This document shows positions 1-11,604 of a DNA stretch of 64,000 nucleotides, piece by piece (position 1 is the stretch's first letter; the number at the start of each line of letters is the position of its first letter). A program made the position numbers and the translations under genes. Origin of the DNA: Cryptomeria japonica. Its lineage: Eukaryota > Streptophyta > Pinopsida > Cupressales > Cupressaceae. The stretch is taken from NCBI RefSeq assembly GCF_030272615.1, contig NC_081406.1:239372422-239436421 (forward strand), given 5' to 3'. The notes beneath the pieces are model-generated. The model searched no databases. It was given only the letters and a program-made list of their open reading frames with translations, and was not told the origin of the DNA.

Positions 1-1029
1 AACAATATATCTTGTAGAATCAATAGATACTAGATCATCTTCCTTGATAGTAATGAACACAAATTCATCTTCTGATTTCCCTTACTCATAATCATCATCT
101 GTCACACCTTCATTAGTAGCATAATAACATTTCTTTTGATATCTATACTTTCAATTAGGCTTGTAAGGCTTATCATATTTTGAGACTCTTTCTACTCTTT
201 TAGGACATCTGGAAGCAAAATGGCCAATCTTATTGCATGAAAAATATTTCAAAGGTAACATCCCCTCATACTTACCGGCTCCCTTAGGAAATCTTTTGGC
301 AATAAGTGCTTCAAGCTCTTCCAATTCTCTTTCCTATTCTTCCATCTCTCTCATTTCCCTTTCATTTATGGAAACCCTAGTTGAACTTTCTCCCGGATCA
401 TACTTCTAATTCTTGGGTATAGTAGCTATAAATGTAGTCTCAGTTTTGCCATGTGATTCACTGATTTCACTCAATTCAAAAGAAAAAATCTTACCAACCA
501 ACATATCTCTTTTAATAGTTGTCACATTCCAGATCTTATCAATGGCAACAATTTTGTGTTTATAAGGAGGAGCCAAAGATCTCAACACTTTAGCTACAAT
601 CTTATCTTCTTCAAGCACTCCATTGGCTCATCTGATGTTTAGTACAAGATCATTCACTTTATCCATAAATGATGAAATATTCTCATCTTCTCCCATTCTT
701 ATCAACTCATACTTTCCTTTCAAGCTTTACAATTTAGCAACTTTCACATGTTTATCTCCTTCATACAAGGTTTCTATCTTCTCCCAAATCTCATGACCAG
801 CCTACAATCCCATCACATTAATCATCTTTGTGTTAGTCAGGGCACTCATCAATGCTTCTTTAGCTCTTATTATATGTTCAACATCTTTGATCTTAGTTGC
901 AGTAACAGGACCATTTAGAGGAACATTGTATGCATTCTTTGTGATATTCCAATAATCTTCTCCAAGATAATTTAAGTGAACTTCCATATGGTTCTTCCAT
1001 ATAGAGTAATTAGTTCCACCACATTTCAT
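1..1029 (-). pseudogene. Ty1/copia gag, N-terminal to zinc knuckle (element C1, runs off the window)
   Basis: Reading leftward from an ATG at 1029, the frame opens with a copia gag signature (NYSIWKNHMEVHLNYLGEDY) and continues through a UBN2-like capsid region (about 800-406; key stretch VAKVLRSLAPPYKHK) to a single CCHC-type knuckle at about 250-205. The knuckle reads Y-F-S-C-N-K-I-G-H-F-A-S-R-C, so the first Cys appears replaced by Tyr. In-frame stops near 800 and in the capsid region show it is dead. Gag would build the virus-like particle that packages the element RNA in the cytoplasm. The start lies about 70 nt inside the primer-binding site, as expected for copia. Protease, integrase and RT would lie to the left, outside the window. 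Family call is firm; exact lineage is not. Confidence 0.85.
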
Positions 1030-1097
1030 GCTCTCCTTGAAAACACAACTGCCATCTCAGATCTCCTCAAGTGGTCAAGCTTCTTGTAGAGGATCTA

Positions 1098-1109
1098 GCT
1101 TTCATACCA
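1098..1109 (-). other. Primer-binding site of C1
   Basis: On the minus strand this reads TGGTATGAAAGC, two mismatches from TGGTATCAGAGC, the usual plant copia site pairing with the 3' end of initiator tRNA-Met. It lies 2 nt inside the LTR edge, where minus-strand cDNA synthesis would start. Confidence 0.8.
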
Positions 1110-1111
1110 AT

Positions 1112-2450
1112 TGTTGGAAACAACAATGCAAGAAAATTAAGAAGGGGGGTGAATTAGTTTTCACCAAACTCAAATAAATTAATCTCAACTTTAAATATGA
1201 TCAAGAAAAAAATAGAAAAGATAAACATGATATCGACAACACACATAACACATGGATTTTTGACATGGAAAACCTGGTTCAGGAAAAAACCACGGTGGGA
1301 ACCTACCCATAATATGATGATACTCTAAAGTAGTACGTGTAAATATTACAATGGGGAAATGCACATGCATTTAGGAAAAATTCTCAAAAATAACAATGGG
1401 CTACAACCCTGGGAAAGCTCATTTCCTTACAAAGATCGAACAACAATCCATATTACACGAATTGAAAGAATATCATCTCCAACTACCTGATCATAGTTCC
1501 ACTTAAGCACATTGTCTACACAACAACACTTCTTTGGTCTTCTCCACTACCAAAGGATTAATTCACTTTTTCACACATACAATACTCTCACTAATTGTAG
1601 ACACAACCACAAACATATATCTTACATGATCACAACACTTATTTATACAAATCATCAACCTTAACCTCAAGATCGACTCAACACATAAGACCTAATTACA
1701 AATTTACATCACATGATATATAAATCAATATGTGGACCAATACAATGTTAGAAAGGACATATCATGTTCATAAATTAAATCCTCAAGCATGCAACACCAC
1801 CGAATATCTCTCCAAGATCATTCACAACATGCAATAGCCATCGGGTCGGCCAAAAGTCATATAACACAAAGAATTCCATTGGACCAATAAAATATTCAAT
1901 AACACACACAAGTGTCAACATAGACCACCAAAATGCATAGAACATGATTAGAGAATATCAACAAGAAATGTTAATTCCACAGTAATAACCACAACAACTT
2001 CGATAACAAGAATCATCATTATTTCATCACCGGAGCTCAAGAAAACCAATAAAAAATTGAAAGATATGCTTGTGAAGTTCCAAATCATGAACCATCAAAA
2101 CTAAGGACACACATGAATGTCCCAAACACTCTCCAAAATATGCACAACATAAAGAATCAATTCCAGAGCAATACAAACCAAAAACTACAACTCTGCACTA
2201 CAGAACCAACAGAAAAACCAGTCATCACACCAGATCACATAATATAATCAAATCACCTTCTGGAACACTCAAAATCATATTGAATCAAGTAGATATAAGT
2301 ATTGCAAAACTCATTAATCTACATCAGCATATCTGCAACAGATCACCCAAACCAACTCAATTATCTTCAAAAAACCAATTCTCTGCAATAACACAGGAAT
2401 ATGTTGATATCAATGACAACAACATATTCCAACAACTCTAATATCCAACA
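1112..2450 (-). repeat. 5' LTR of copia element C1
   Basis: The segment is bounded by TGTTGGA at 1112 and TCCAACA ending at 2450, perfect 7-bp terminal inverted repeats, and lies directly beside the primer-binding site. Length is 1,339 bp. A G-run followed by GTGAATTAGT lies about 30 nt inside its left edge, a feature shared with the other copia LTRs in this window. The right edge abuts copia RNase H sequence of element Cx, so C1 inserted there; the matching target duplication would be off the left end. Confidence 0.85.
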
Positions 2451-4309
2451 ACCACCACTTGTACTTTTTATATCATCTACACATTTGGTGCAATCAACAT
2501 TTGTATGTTCTTTCAATGTGAAATCATCATCCTTCTTACACCACAATCCATAGTCTATGTTCCTTTTAGATGCTCGAATATTCTCGTCACTACTTCATCA
2601 TGTGGTTGCTTAGAACCGGCCTGATATCTAGCCACCAAATAAATAGCTTGCATATATCCTATCTTGAATCAATAAAATACAAGAGTCCTCTAGTCATAGA
2701 TCTATACCATTTTTTTTAATCAATATCTAGAGATCCATCACCCTTAGTTAACTTACAACCCATAGCCATGGGGTAGAAATTAGTTTAAAATTCCCCATCC
2801 CAAACTTCTTCAACATCTCCTTGATATACTTGGTCTAGAAAGTAACTTGTAGACCAAGACATAATGTCAATTCACCTATCATGAACATCGCAAATTCCTT
2901 TTACATTTGTTTTGCTAACTTCTTCCATACATTATCATCTACTCCAACTATGATATCATCAACATACACAACAACCATCAATAGTTGGTCACCTTTGATT
3001 TTAAAATAAAGATTACAATCTATAGTACTTTTTCTAAAGTTTTTCTACAACAAATACCTATCTAACCTCGCATACCAAGCTCTAGGAGCTTGCTTGAGTC
3101 CATACAATAGCTTATTCAACCTACAAACCATATCTGGATCTTTTGTCAACTTGAACCCATCCATTTGTTTAATGTATACTTCTTCCTCTCCTTCTCCATT
3201 CAAGAATGTTGACTTCACATCCATCTAATATACCTTAATGTTCTTATGAATTGGAAATGCAAAAAAAATCCTTATAGCTTCCATCCTTGCTACTAGAGTA
3301 AATTTCTCCCAAAAACATATGCCTTCAATTTGTGAATAACCTTTCCAAGTAAATATTTCCTTATTTCTAGTGACTTTTCCATCTTCATTCAACTTGTTCC
3401 AGAATATCCACTTGGTTCCAATCACATCTTTTTCCACTTATCTAGGTACTATTTCCCATATATGATTATATTCTACCACATTCAACTCTTCTTACATTGC
3501 CTTTATCCAAATATCATCTTTACTAGCTTTCACAAAGGCCTTTGACTCAACTTGAGATAGGAAGTAATGATTTTCTTGTTTATTAGATTTTGCAAGTCTT
3601 CTTCTTGTTTGAACACCTTACTCTTGTCTCCAATGATTTGATATTTTGAGTGATTCTTCTACACATACTTTGCTGGTGTCTTAGGATCTTGTTTAGGTTC
3701 TTATTCTTTTGCATTAGTCTCTTCCTCTTCTGGATTAACTTTCTTTTCTACCAAAACTATCATAATTTCTACTCAGTCTTAGGTTTAGATGCAATCTCAG
3801 TTTCATTTTGTTCTTTAGAGACTTTCACATTTGCACTTTCCTCAATCTTCTAAAGCCTCTTATTATAACATCGATAAGCCTTGATATTTGTAGAATATCC
3901 CAAAAATATTCCTTCACCTTCTCTTGCATCAAAATTTCCTAGATCATCTTCATCAAAGTAATGAACCAAAAGAGGTCTTCCATTCCAAAGTTCATAAGGT
4001 TTCTTTGTGTGATTCACTCTGATTTGTAACCTATAATGAGGAGAAATAATAGTATGCACAACTTCTTTCTAATATACATTAGGAAAGTTGGCTGCATCTC
4101 TTAACATAGTTTTAGCCATCTCAACAATAGTCCTATTTTTCCTTTCGAATACACAATTTTGTTGAGGAGTCCTTAGAGTAAATAAATGTCTCATAATACC
4201 ATATTTTTCACAAAAAAGTATCAAATTCATTTGATGTAAAACCTCTGAGCCTCTACTAGATTTTAGACATTTTATTTTACCATCTACTTGATTCTCAACC
4301 ATTGACTTG
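2451..4309 (-). pseudogene. Copia pol fragment of element Cx: integrase C-part, RT, RNase H
   Basis: On the minus strand the order is integrase core end (4359-4069, TPQQN..FERKNRT), integrase C-terminal part (4059-3850), RT (3437-2800) and RNase H (to 2451, around DCTKCVDDIKSTSGG). RT begins with the copia stretch GTKWIFWNKLNEDGKVTRNK and retains the catalytic YVDD near 2960. The integrase second Asp (normally in SDRGGEF) reads SSRGSE, so it is lost. Many stops interrupt the frame. The left end is cut by the C1 LTR and the right end by G1 at 4310; the rest of integrase resumes at 23731. This was the polyprotein replicating the element RNA; it is now inactive host sequence for two later insertions. 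Confidence 0.88.
4305..4309. other. Target site duplication, left copy (acttg) of G1
   Basis: acttg directly precedes the TG of the G1 5' LTR and is repeated directly after the 3' LTR at 23731-23735. Joining the flanks would restore continuous copia integrase sequence. Confidence 0.93.
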
Positions 4310-5994
4310 TGTAGACGTATAAAAATGACCACTTTCTTAAGTGAATATTTAATATTCATTTAAACCTTATTCGTCCAATTAATTAAATTTTATTTAATTA
4401 AAATTATTCACATTCATCTATTTGATTAAATAAGTTATTCAATCGATTTAATTAAATCCACCTAAGCCTTTCATATCCTTTAATTAATTAAATCACTTTA
4501 TTTAATTAATTTCCCTTTCTCTCCTTTTAATTAAATTTACATTTAATTAAATTATTCCTTGCAAGTAAATAAATCTAACTTATTTATTTTAATCCCCCAC
4601 CTGCATTTATGCAACTTATATCTATTTTGTTGAAATAAATTAAAATTATTCACATTCATCTATTTGATTAAATAAGTTATTGAATCCATTTAATTAAATT
4701 CACCCAATCCTTTCATATCCTTTAATTAAATAAATCACTTTATTTAATTAATTTCCCTTTCTCCCATTTTAATTAAATTTACATTTAATTAAATTATTCC
4801 TTGCAAGTAAATTAATCTAATTTATTTATTTTAATCCCCCACTTGCATTTATACAACTTACATCTATTTTGTTGAAATAAAGCAATTTATTTTAATTATA
4901 ATTACCCTCCATCCACTTGCATTCTCCTACATATCCCACTTGCCTCCCTAAAACCCCTTCTAGATTCTTCTAATCCATTCTAAATTAACCTAACCCATCC
5001 CCTAAATATTGTTACATCCCTAAACAAATGGAAGTCACTTCTTAAACCCTCAAAGTCTTTGAAAACCATTAAAGGCTTTATGTCTTCAACAAGTTAACCT
5101 TGAAAGTCTTCCAAACCATTAATGGTTAACTCAACCCTCTTGCAAGATTAGAGACTTTCTCTCTAACTCAACCCTCATCTAACCCAAGGGTCGCATCAAG
5201 CATTCATTGCTTTGACCATGGTTATCCCTTTAACCCTTGCACAAGAGTTTATCCTTTGGGTAAAAGCTTTATCCATTGGAAAACTCTAACCTAACCTTAA
5301 CCCTTGCCTCCCAAGGTAACCATGATGTCTTCTCAAGCATTTAATGCTTCTTTCATCCCCTCTCAAGTAGTCTTATGTTGACAATTATCACCATTTCATT
5401 GGTGATAATTATAAACATGGATTGATAGCTTTCAATCCTGGCCCTTGTTAAGATCATCCAATCCTGACCATCCATTGCCCTGTTTTTCCTATAAATATAG
5501 CTCTCATTCCTCCATTTTCATCATCCAAGTTTCATACATGTAATCTATACACATTTTTATAAAGCATTGAGTCTCTCTTTGAATAAGAATCATCTAAACT
5601 AGCATTTTAGAAATATTTCCATTATCATAATAATCATATTAAGCTAGTGTATCATGTTAGGATAGTTCTTTTACTAATCCTTTCATCTTATCATCATATA
5701 CATCCTACTTTAATTCATATTGGTTAATATTATGCATATTTAGGATTGCATTCATGTTAGATTGATCAAACATCCCTCATTCTCATGATTGTCATCCCCA
5801 AGTCACTTTGCTCAGTGATCTGAGAGAAAAGGCATTGGCTTGAGGGTTCTTGTGAGATAGAGAACAATGGAACATCCCTTGGGAAGTTGAGTTATTCCAT
5901 ATAACTCCATAACTTGCACCAAGAGTCCCATTGATGTGTGGACTAGTCCTAAATTCATATTTTCCATTTCATCACGCAACTTTTCCCGCACACA
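4310..5994 (+). repeat. 5' LTR of G1
   Basis: Starts TGTAGACGTAT and ends CGCACACA; 1,685 bp against 1,321 bp for the 3' LTR. The excess is mainly an internal tandem duplication of about 242 bp (first unit from about 4390, second from about 4632) rich in TTAATTAAAT, plus smaller indels including about 80 bp near 5550-5630. It should carry the gag-pol promoter and polyadenylation signals. Confidence 0.93.
5489..5499 (+). promoter_or_regulatory. LTR TATA box of G1
   Basis: CTATAAATATA lies about 500 nt before the LTR end. The same box (CTATAAATAG) sits at the corresponding site of the G1 3' LTR (23293-23302) and, on the minus strand, in both G2 LTRs (36397-36406 and 53317-53326), supporting it as the sense promoter. 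Confidence 0.7.
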
Positions 5995-5998
5995 TTTT

Positions 5999-6016
5999 TG
6001 GCGCCCACTGTGGGGC
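5999..6016 (+). other. Primer-binding site of G1
   Basis: TGGCGCCCACTGTGGGGC, 4 nt after the LTR end. G2 has the near-identical TGGCGCCCACCATGGGGC at the same place. TGGCGCC-type sites are common in plant gypsy elements; I do not assign the tRNA with certainty. Confidence 0.8.
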
Positions 6017-6067
6017 ATAATGCCATTTATCAAATCATTTTTGTTGCAGGACTAACATTGTAGGTAT

Positions 6068-6310
6068 GCAAAAAAGATGAGTTAGCGCATCAGTGCCTTC
6101 CTTTAGCACATCTGGGTTGTCTATCAGTGCATCTAGAGTACTGTTTAGCATGTTGGACCCAAAACTTAGCGCATTTCGTAGTAACCGTAGCGCATAACAA
6201 TTTTGTTGACTCCCGATAAGCATCAACGCTTTGAAGCATCAGTCCAGTGTATCCATACAACAACGTAGCACATCCGAGTCTTTTGTTAGTGCATTGGAGA
6301 GATTTTGTGT
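6068..6310 (+). repeat. TAGCGCAT octamer array A in the G1 leader
   Basis: Degenerate copies of TAGCGCAT/TAGCACAT/TAGTGCAT recur every 20-40 bp on the transcribed strand (for example near 6073, 6103, 6128, 6165 and 6190). The array resumes at 7124-7160 beyond the inserted solo LTR, so it was one block. Variants are mainly CG to TG or CA, as expected of methylated CpG decay. Function unknown. Confidence 0.75.
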
Positions 6311-6337
6311 TGGCAAATGCACACTCCAATGAGACAT

Positions 6338-7118
6338 TGTAGGTGATTGAAGGTTTTGTCATTAATGGCAACCTTACAATCCTACGACATCGGCAAGGCA
6401 ATTCACTGACACTAGCAAGATCAAACTCTACACTGGCACTCAGATCACCGACACTGGTAGTGAAAGGAAGCATACCGGCACAGGAAGCCGACAACAATTT
6501 TATTGATAATGTATTTTGTTTATTATTGAAAAAACATTGTAAGCCAACTTGCCAAGTTGTAAAATGACTCTTATATAAGAGAGTTCATTGTAGAACATTG
6601 TAATGTAGTAGGATTATTATGGATGAATGTAATTAGGTGAAATATGGCAGACCTATTATGCGAATTATAGGTTAAGGGTTTATGTAAGAAGAAGAGCTAT
6701 AAACTGGTACTGGATCTGGCATAGTAGATGCTATTTTGAAGTAGTACAAGACATTGGATTTATATAATCCATTTTGTAAGTCAGTGAGACTTCCATTTTG
6801 AGCAATGAAGTCTAGGCACTTGGCCTTCCTGCATGTGCAGGCCCCTCTTGTAGCAGTAATATTCTCTTACTGGCTAGTAAGTGAATATTTTGGGTCACAA
6901 ATCCCACTGAGGTTTTTCCCACACCAGGTTTCCTCGTTAAACCATTGTGTTATGGTGTGTTTTTCATGTGGTTGTTTCTCTCTCTGTTTATTACATTACT
7001 TTCTGTTTACCGGTACACAGTTTTAATTTTCTCTACATGTTTTAAGTTAAGAAATTCATTAAACCGGTTAGATACTGATTCACCCCCCCCCCTCTTAGTA
7101 TCTGTGGGAATCCTAACA
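6338..7118 (+). mobile_element. Solo copia LTR nested in the G1 leader
   Basis: About 781 bp from TGTAGG to CCTAACA, near-perfect terminal inverted repeats if one T was lost at the start. It carries a TATATAAG box near 6571 and the C-run plus TCTTAGTATC edge typical of the copia LTRs here. There is no PBS or internal domain next to it, and it splits the TAGCGCAT array, so it is an insertion reduced to one LTR by recombination. A clean 5-bp target duplication is not visible (gacat against ttttg). Confidence 0.75.
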
Positions 7119-7159
7119 TTTTGTAGCACGTAGGGTCTATAGATTAGCGCATAGCAGAT

Positions 7160-8640
7160 ACAAAGGAAAAATAGAGTTGTAATAGAGACATGAACTTAGA
7201 CTTGTAGAAGTCCACCTTAGAAAATCTTTTTTTTGCTAACTAGTGTTTTGATTGCAGGTCACTAACCCTTGTTTTGCAGGATTGGAAGATTCATTTTTTT
7301 TTTTCTATTTTAGGCATTTGATTAAGTTTTCTTGTTTCTAACTTTGCTAAGTTAGTTATTTGAAATTTTTCATTTTCCTTATTGGTAAAAATGAACTCAT
7401 TTTCCTTTTGGGTTATTTAAAAAGAACAACAAAAAAAACTTTAAATCTTGCTTTCATAGGGAGAAAAACACTTCATTTTTGGGATTTAAAAAGAACAAAG
7501 ACAAACTTTACTTTTGCAAAGTATAAAATGAACCTCACCATCCTTTGGTGTTTAAAAGGGTCCACTTCATTTTTTTTGCACAAGTTAAAGAACCTCGCTT
7601 CCAAATTCTAGATAAAGCAAAAGAGGGAAATCCTTCCCCTATCGAATTTATTTTGTTGACCATATCAAAAATTTTCTTTGTTGACCAAGATTTCTTTACT
7701 TAGATCAAAAAAATCATTTATTTGAAAATTAAAAAGAACATCATGCCTTTTTGGAGCAACATCTCCAAATAGAAGTTAGCAAATCATTGAATTGGAGGCT
7801 AAAAAGAACTATTTTGTGCCTTGTCTTGAAAGCGAAAGGTGTATGCTCTCCCCTTAAATGGGTGATCAAAAAGCCAAACCACTCTTAAAGCTTTCTGTTC
7901 AAGCATTTACATTCTTTAGCAAGCCTGCCCTCCCGAGTTGCTCTTAGAGCATTATTTAAATGGTTGGTGAGAGGGGAACGACCTAAGTGGGAAACGACTT
8001 TATCACCAAGTGTTCCAACCCACTATAATCAAAAGTGGAGGATGATGAAAGTCCCTTTAGAGGTTTGGATTAGTGATTATCCTTCCCCCAGTATCTTTAA
8101 GATACGTAAAGCCTTTGTTCTAAAGGTTGGGAAGCCTCCCGAGGGAGTTTATCACTGAAGACCGAACATGAAGCTTGATTATGAACTTTAACAATAGAAA
8201 CCTTGAGCTGAGTCAGTATCCAAACATCCTCAATATCATAGTACAAGGGTGGGGAAGAATCCACCCCAAATATTACTCACCATATATCTCCTAAGATAAC
8301 TACCCAATTGTGAAGCAATTCACTTTGGGTTAATTTCTGGGAAAAGGCAAAAAAATGGGTGCCCTCTAGGGTGTCACATGACTATTGGAGATGACAAAGT
8401 ATCAAGACTAGTGGGCTATGGTATTATGGATGACCTTTGAATAAAGGGTTTGTTTAAATTGTCTTATTTGTATCCAAACCTATGAAAACATTGGGGATTT
8501 GAACACATCCTCACAGAACATGCACTCTTTGTTTGGAATAGGCAAAATTGGTTGTCTTTTTCTTATTGTGTTTGTAAATTATAGTTTCATAAAATCATTT
8601 TTCAAAATCAAGCAAGTATTGACAAAATTCCAAAAAGGCC
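7160..8640 (+). other. Conserved noncoding leader block of G1
   Basis: About 1.5 kb without a convincing gene. It includes several copies of TTAAAAAGAAC (7409-7820) and a stretch at about 7800-8540 that clearly matches the G2 leader (51270-51960, other strand) although neither encodes a shared reading frame. The conserved part contains the hairpin cluster listed separately and a GGGTGCCCTCTAGGG motif near 8360. It may hold RNA packaging, dimerisation or translation signals; that is inference. Confidence 0.5.
8091..8147 (+). other. Cluster of three small hairpins in the G1 leader
   Basis: Three consecutive inverted repeats: GTATC/GATAC (8091-8095, 8101-8105), CCTTT/AAAGG (8112-8116, 8122-8126) and CTCCC/GGGAG (8136-8140, 8143-8147). 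G2 keeps all three at 51639-51695 on the minus strand. The third changes on both arms to CTCCT/AGGAG, a compensatory change suggesting RNA structure. The third loop is only 2 nt, so its exact pairing is uncertain. Confidence 0.5.
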
Positions 8641-8659
8641 AAAAACAGAGCAAATAGAG

Positions 8660-9035
8660 CAGTTTAGCGCGTCAGAGTAATCTCCTAGCACATCTAGAGC
8701 ACACTTCAGCGCATACAAGCTGAAACTTAGCACACTCATTCTTAAAAATAGCGCATAACAGTCTGAAAATTTGACAAAATTTTTGCTAGCACTCTAAGAC
8801 ACCATATTAGTGCTTTGCAGCATCAGTCAAGCTAATTGGGGGCAAACTGTAGCACTTTGAGTCTAAACATTAGTGCGTATTAAGGACATAATAGTGCGTA
8901 ATCATCCCGATCAAAGCAAAATTCAAAACTCTGGTTTAGCACATAGCATAGGCAACTTATCTCATTGGTGGCTTTTAATAGCACACTTGGATCACATAGT
9001 AGCGCATTCGGTCTCTGTCTTAGTGCATAGATAAA
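8660..9035 (+). repeat. TAGCGCAT octamer array B in the G1 leader
   Basis: A second run of TAGCGC(A/G)T, TAGCACAT and TAGTGCGT motifs on the sense strand, between the conserved leader block and gag. G2 has the corresponding second array nearest gag at 50590-51125. Spacing is irregular (20-45 bp) and intervening sequence is not conserved. Confidence 0.7.
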
Positions 9036-9485
9036 ACTTTAAAAAACAAAGAGTAAACTGAGCATTTTTGGAAAATTTTATCATCAGTCTTGGATACCCT
9101 TTTGGATCCTTAGTTGACCTTCCCAGGAAAAACTTGAATCAAAACATTAGATAAATATTCCGAACAATCAAGCAAGTCATTCTTAGAATAACATTTGTCA
9201 AATCCAAAACTAGCTAGGGGTAAAAAATTTATCTGATCAGAATCAAGTAGAATCATCACATTGATCAAAAGGTCTGCCCTCTAATGGATTTCATCAACTA
9301 AACATACCTAGTTTAAACTTAAGTCATCAAATCGAGTCTCCATATTGGGAAACTCTTATTCGATATCATTTGACGCACTTTGTCATAGAGGCGAATCTAA
9401 ACCTCTACTCGATAAAAGTAGGCTTAGTTTTCAAATGAAGTATCTCAATCCAAACAAGTCAAAGGAAACTATTGATCACTCGTGT

Positions 9486-11604
9486 ATGACCACTCATCAT
9501 ATTTTGAGAAGAAAATGTGTTCATCACAACACTAAGTTGAAGAAACGACAACCTAGTTCTCAGAAACTTGCCAAATGGAATAGATTTCTCTATATCAATC
9601 GCCAACTCTTCAAATCACATTGCACCTTTCTCCATCATATGTGCTTGTATCTTCAAGACAAGTCAAATGAATTTGACGAAGAACCATTGAGAAGTAGAGC
9701 CTTTCGCCAAAAATTAGCATTCAGTCAACGCTTGAATCGTGGAGGAAAGATCAACCTTGCTTTCTTCCTAGAAGTTTGTATCACTTATAACATAGCTTGA
9801 TTTGAACCACCAACCCCCGAGCAAGAAGAACAAGAGTTTGCCCCTTTGTCATGGAAAGTTTCTACTAGATTCCCAGTGTCACTCACTCTCAACGAAACAA
9901 GAAAAGTGAACCACAACCAGAGTCCAGTATGGGTCGAAGGTTATCAAACCCGTTCGATTATACTGATCTAGGAGAAACAAAGATCATTGAGGAGCTCCTT
10001 CAAGAATGTCAAGAAAACCTCTCATTCCAAAAACTTATGGAAATACTCATAGAGGCTGACAAAGAAAAATACATGCTCATGCTAACAAGCAAAGGAGTTA
10101 GGATTCCTGAAGACTTTGACACTAAAATCTTTAGGACAAGATCTGGAAATTATGCTTATCAAGAACAATAAAGAGAAGAGGAAACACATGACCCTAAAAA
10201 AAACACACTTGAACAAAACATACCTGAACAACATAACATACCAGAACACACCCATACCCAAACTAGGGATAACGAAAGGGAAAAACCTTTTCCTCAACAA
10301 AAAAATGCGCCCATGGTTGCTCTTACACACAAATGTAAATGTTGCAGAGACAAATACAAGACATGCAATAGGGGAAAACAATACGATATTCCTTAAATGA
10401 AATTTGTCCTTACCCCTTTAATAGGAGATTAAACATGATACCTTTTCCCCCGAATTCAGATATACCCAAATATGATAAGTATGATGGTAAGAGTGATCCT
10501 CATGATCATGTTCGGGAGTTTTGTACCATGAGCCTTGAATTTTCCCATGATGACCCTTACATGATGAGGTTGTTCCCAAGAAGTTTGGGAGGGAAAACAA
10601 TGGAGTGGTTGTCTAAACTTACACCTCTCATCAGATCCTTTGATGAGTTGGTAAATAAATTTATCACTTAATACTCCTACAATATTCAACACACAATCAC
10701 CATGCTGGATGTATGTAATGCCAAACAGAAAATTAATGAAACATTCATGGTGTTTCTTCAACGTTGGAGATGGATGATTTCGAGATATCCTTGAGATGTG
10801 CCTAAAAAGGAAAAGATGGAGATTTTCATCGACAATCTAAATAGTGAGATGAGTTATATACTCAAGCTCCAATGCATACCATCTTTTTCCAAGTTAATCG
10901 ATAACAAAATCTAAGTAGAGGAAGCATGCATGAAGAAGGGAACATTGAAGTTCTTCAAAGAAGGAACTAATTCACCCAACTCTCATTTTAACAACCAGAA
11001 CAACAATAACAACATCTTAGACAAATCTAGATTCTAGACCAGAAATAGAAATGTTGTTAACGAGGGAGGAACTGATGCTAATGATATGAACTCCAAACAA
11101 CTAGTATTGACTTTATTAGGTAATCCCTAGGCTACCAAGAATCAAAAGGGTGTTAACCAAGGCATTAACACTTATCCGCCAAATACCAATCAGGGACCTT
11201 CAAATACAAACACCACCAACAATACCCAAGGCAACAACACAAATCGAGGAACTAATCTGAATCCCAAGGGTAACACCAACAATTTCCCAAATATATGCAT
11301 TTACACACCCTTGGGGAAATCCTTAGAATCAGTATTCCGTGAACTCCTAGCAAACAAGATCATCACATTACCAACCATTAACAATTTTAAACCCCAGATC
11401 AAACCACCTTGGTGGAATGACTTGCATTTCTGTGTTTTTCATCGAAATAAAGGACATCACACAAATGATTTCATGAGGCTTAAAAACATTGTTCAAGATA
11501 TGATCGATCAAGGTGATTTAATAGTTGATGGTCTCAAAAAAAATAGTGATCATGATGCGTTTAAAAATCCTCTTCCAAATTACAATAGGGAAGGAGCTTT
11601 ATGA
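9486..11604 (+). pseudogene. Tat/Ogre gag of G1
   Basis: Begins M-T-T-H-H-I-L-R-R-K at 9486, matching the G2 start (M-T-N-P-L-I-L-R-R), chosen over the longer open frame because homology with G2 begins here. An N-terminal region of about 225 codons ends with YQEQ-stop at 10171, a TAA also present in G2. The capsid (retrotransposon gag domain) follows at 10435-10960 (MRLFPRSLGG, TMEWLSKL), then an Asn/Gly-rich linker and a zinc finger C-x2-H-x4-GH-x4 near 11430 whose last Cys is Phe (HTNDF). Several TAG/TGA stops and a frameshift near 9900 disable it. Gag would assemble the particle and bind genomic RNA. Confidence 0.88.

Noticed and set aside
6333-7123. 5-bp target duplication around the solo LTR
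   Set aside because: gacat and ttttg do not match; acatt occurs at both ends but overlaps the LTR termini, so it was not counted.
9486-9960. Programmed frameshift in the gag N-terminal region
   Set aside because: G1 and G2 both change frame here, but at different codons, so these look like independent indels.
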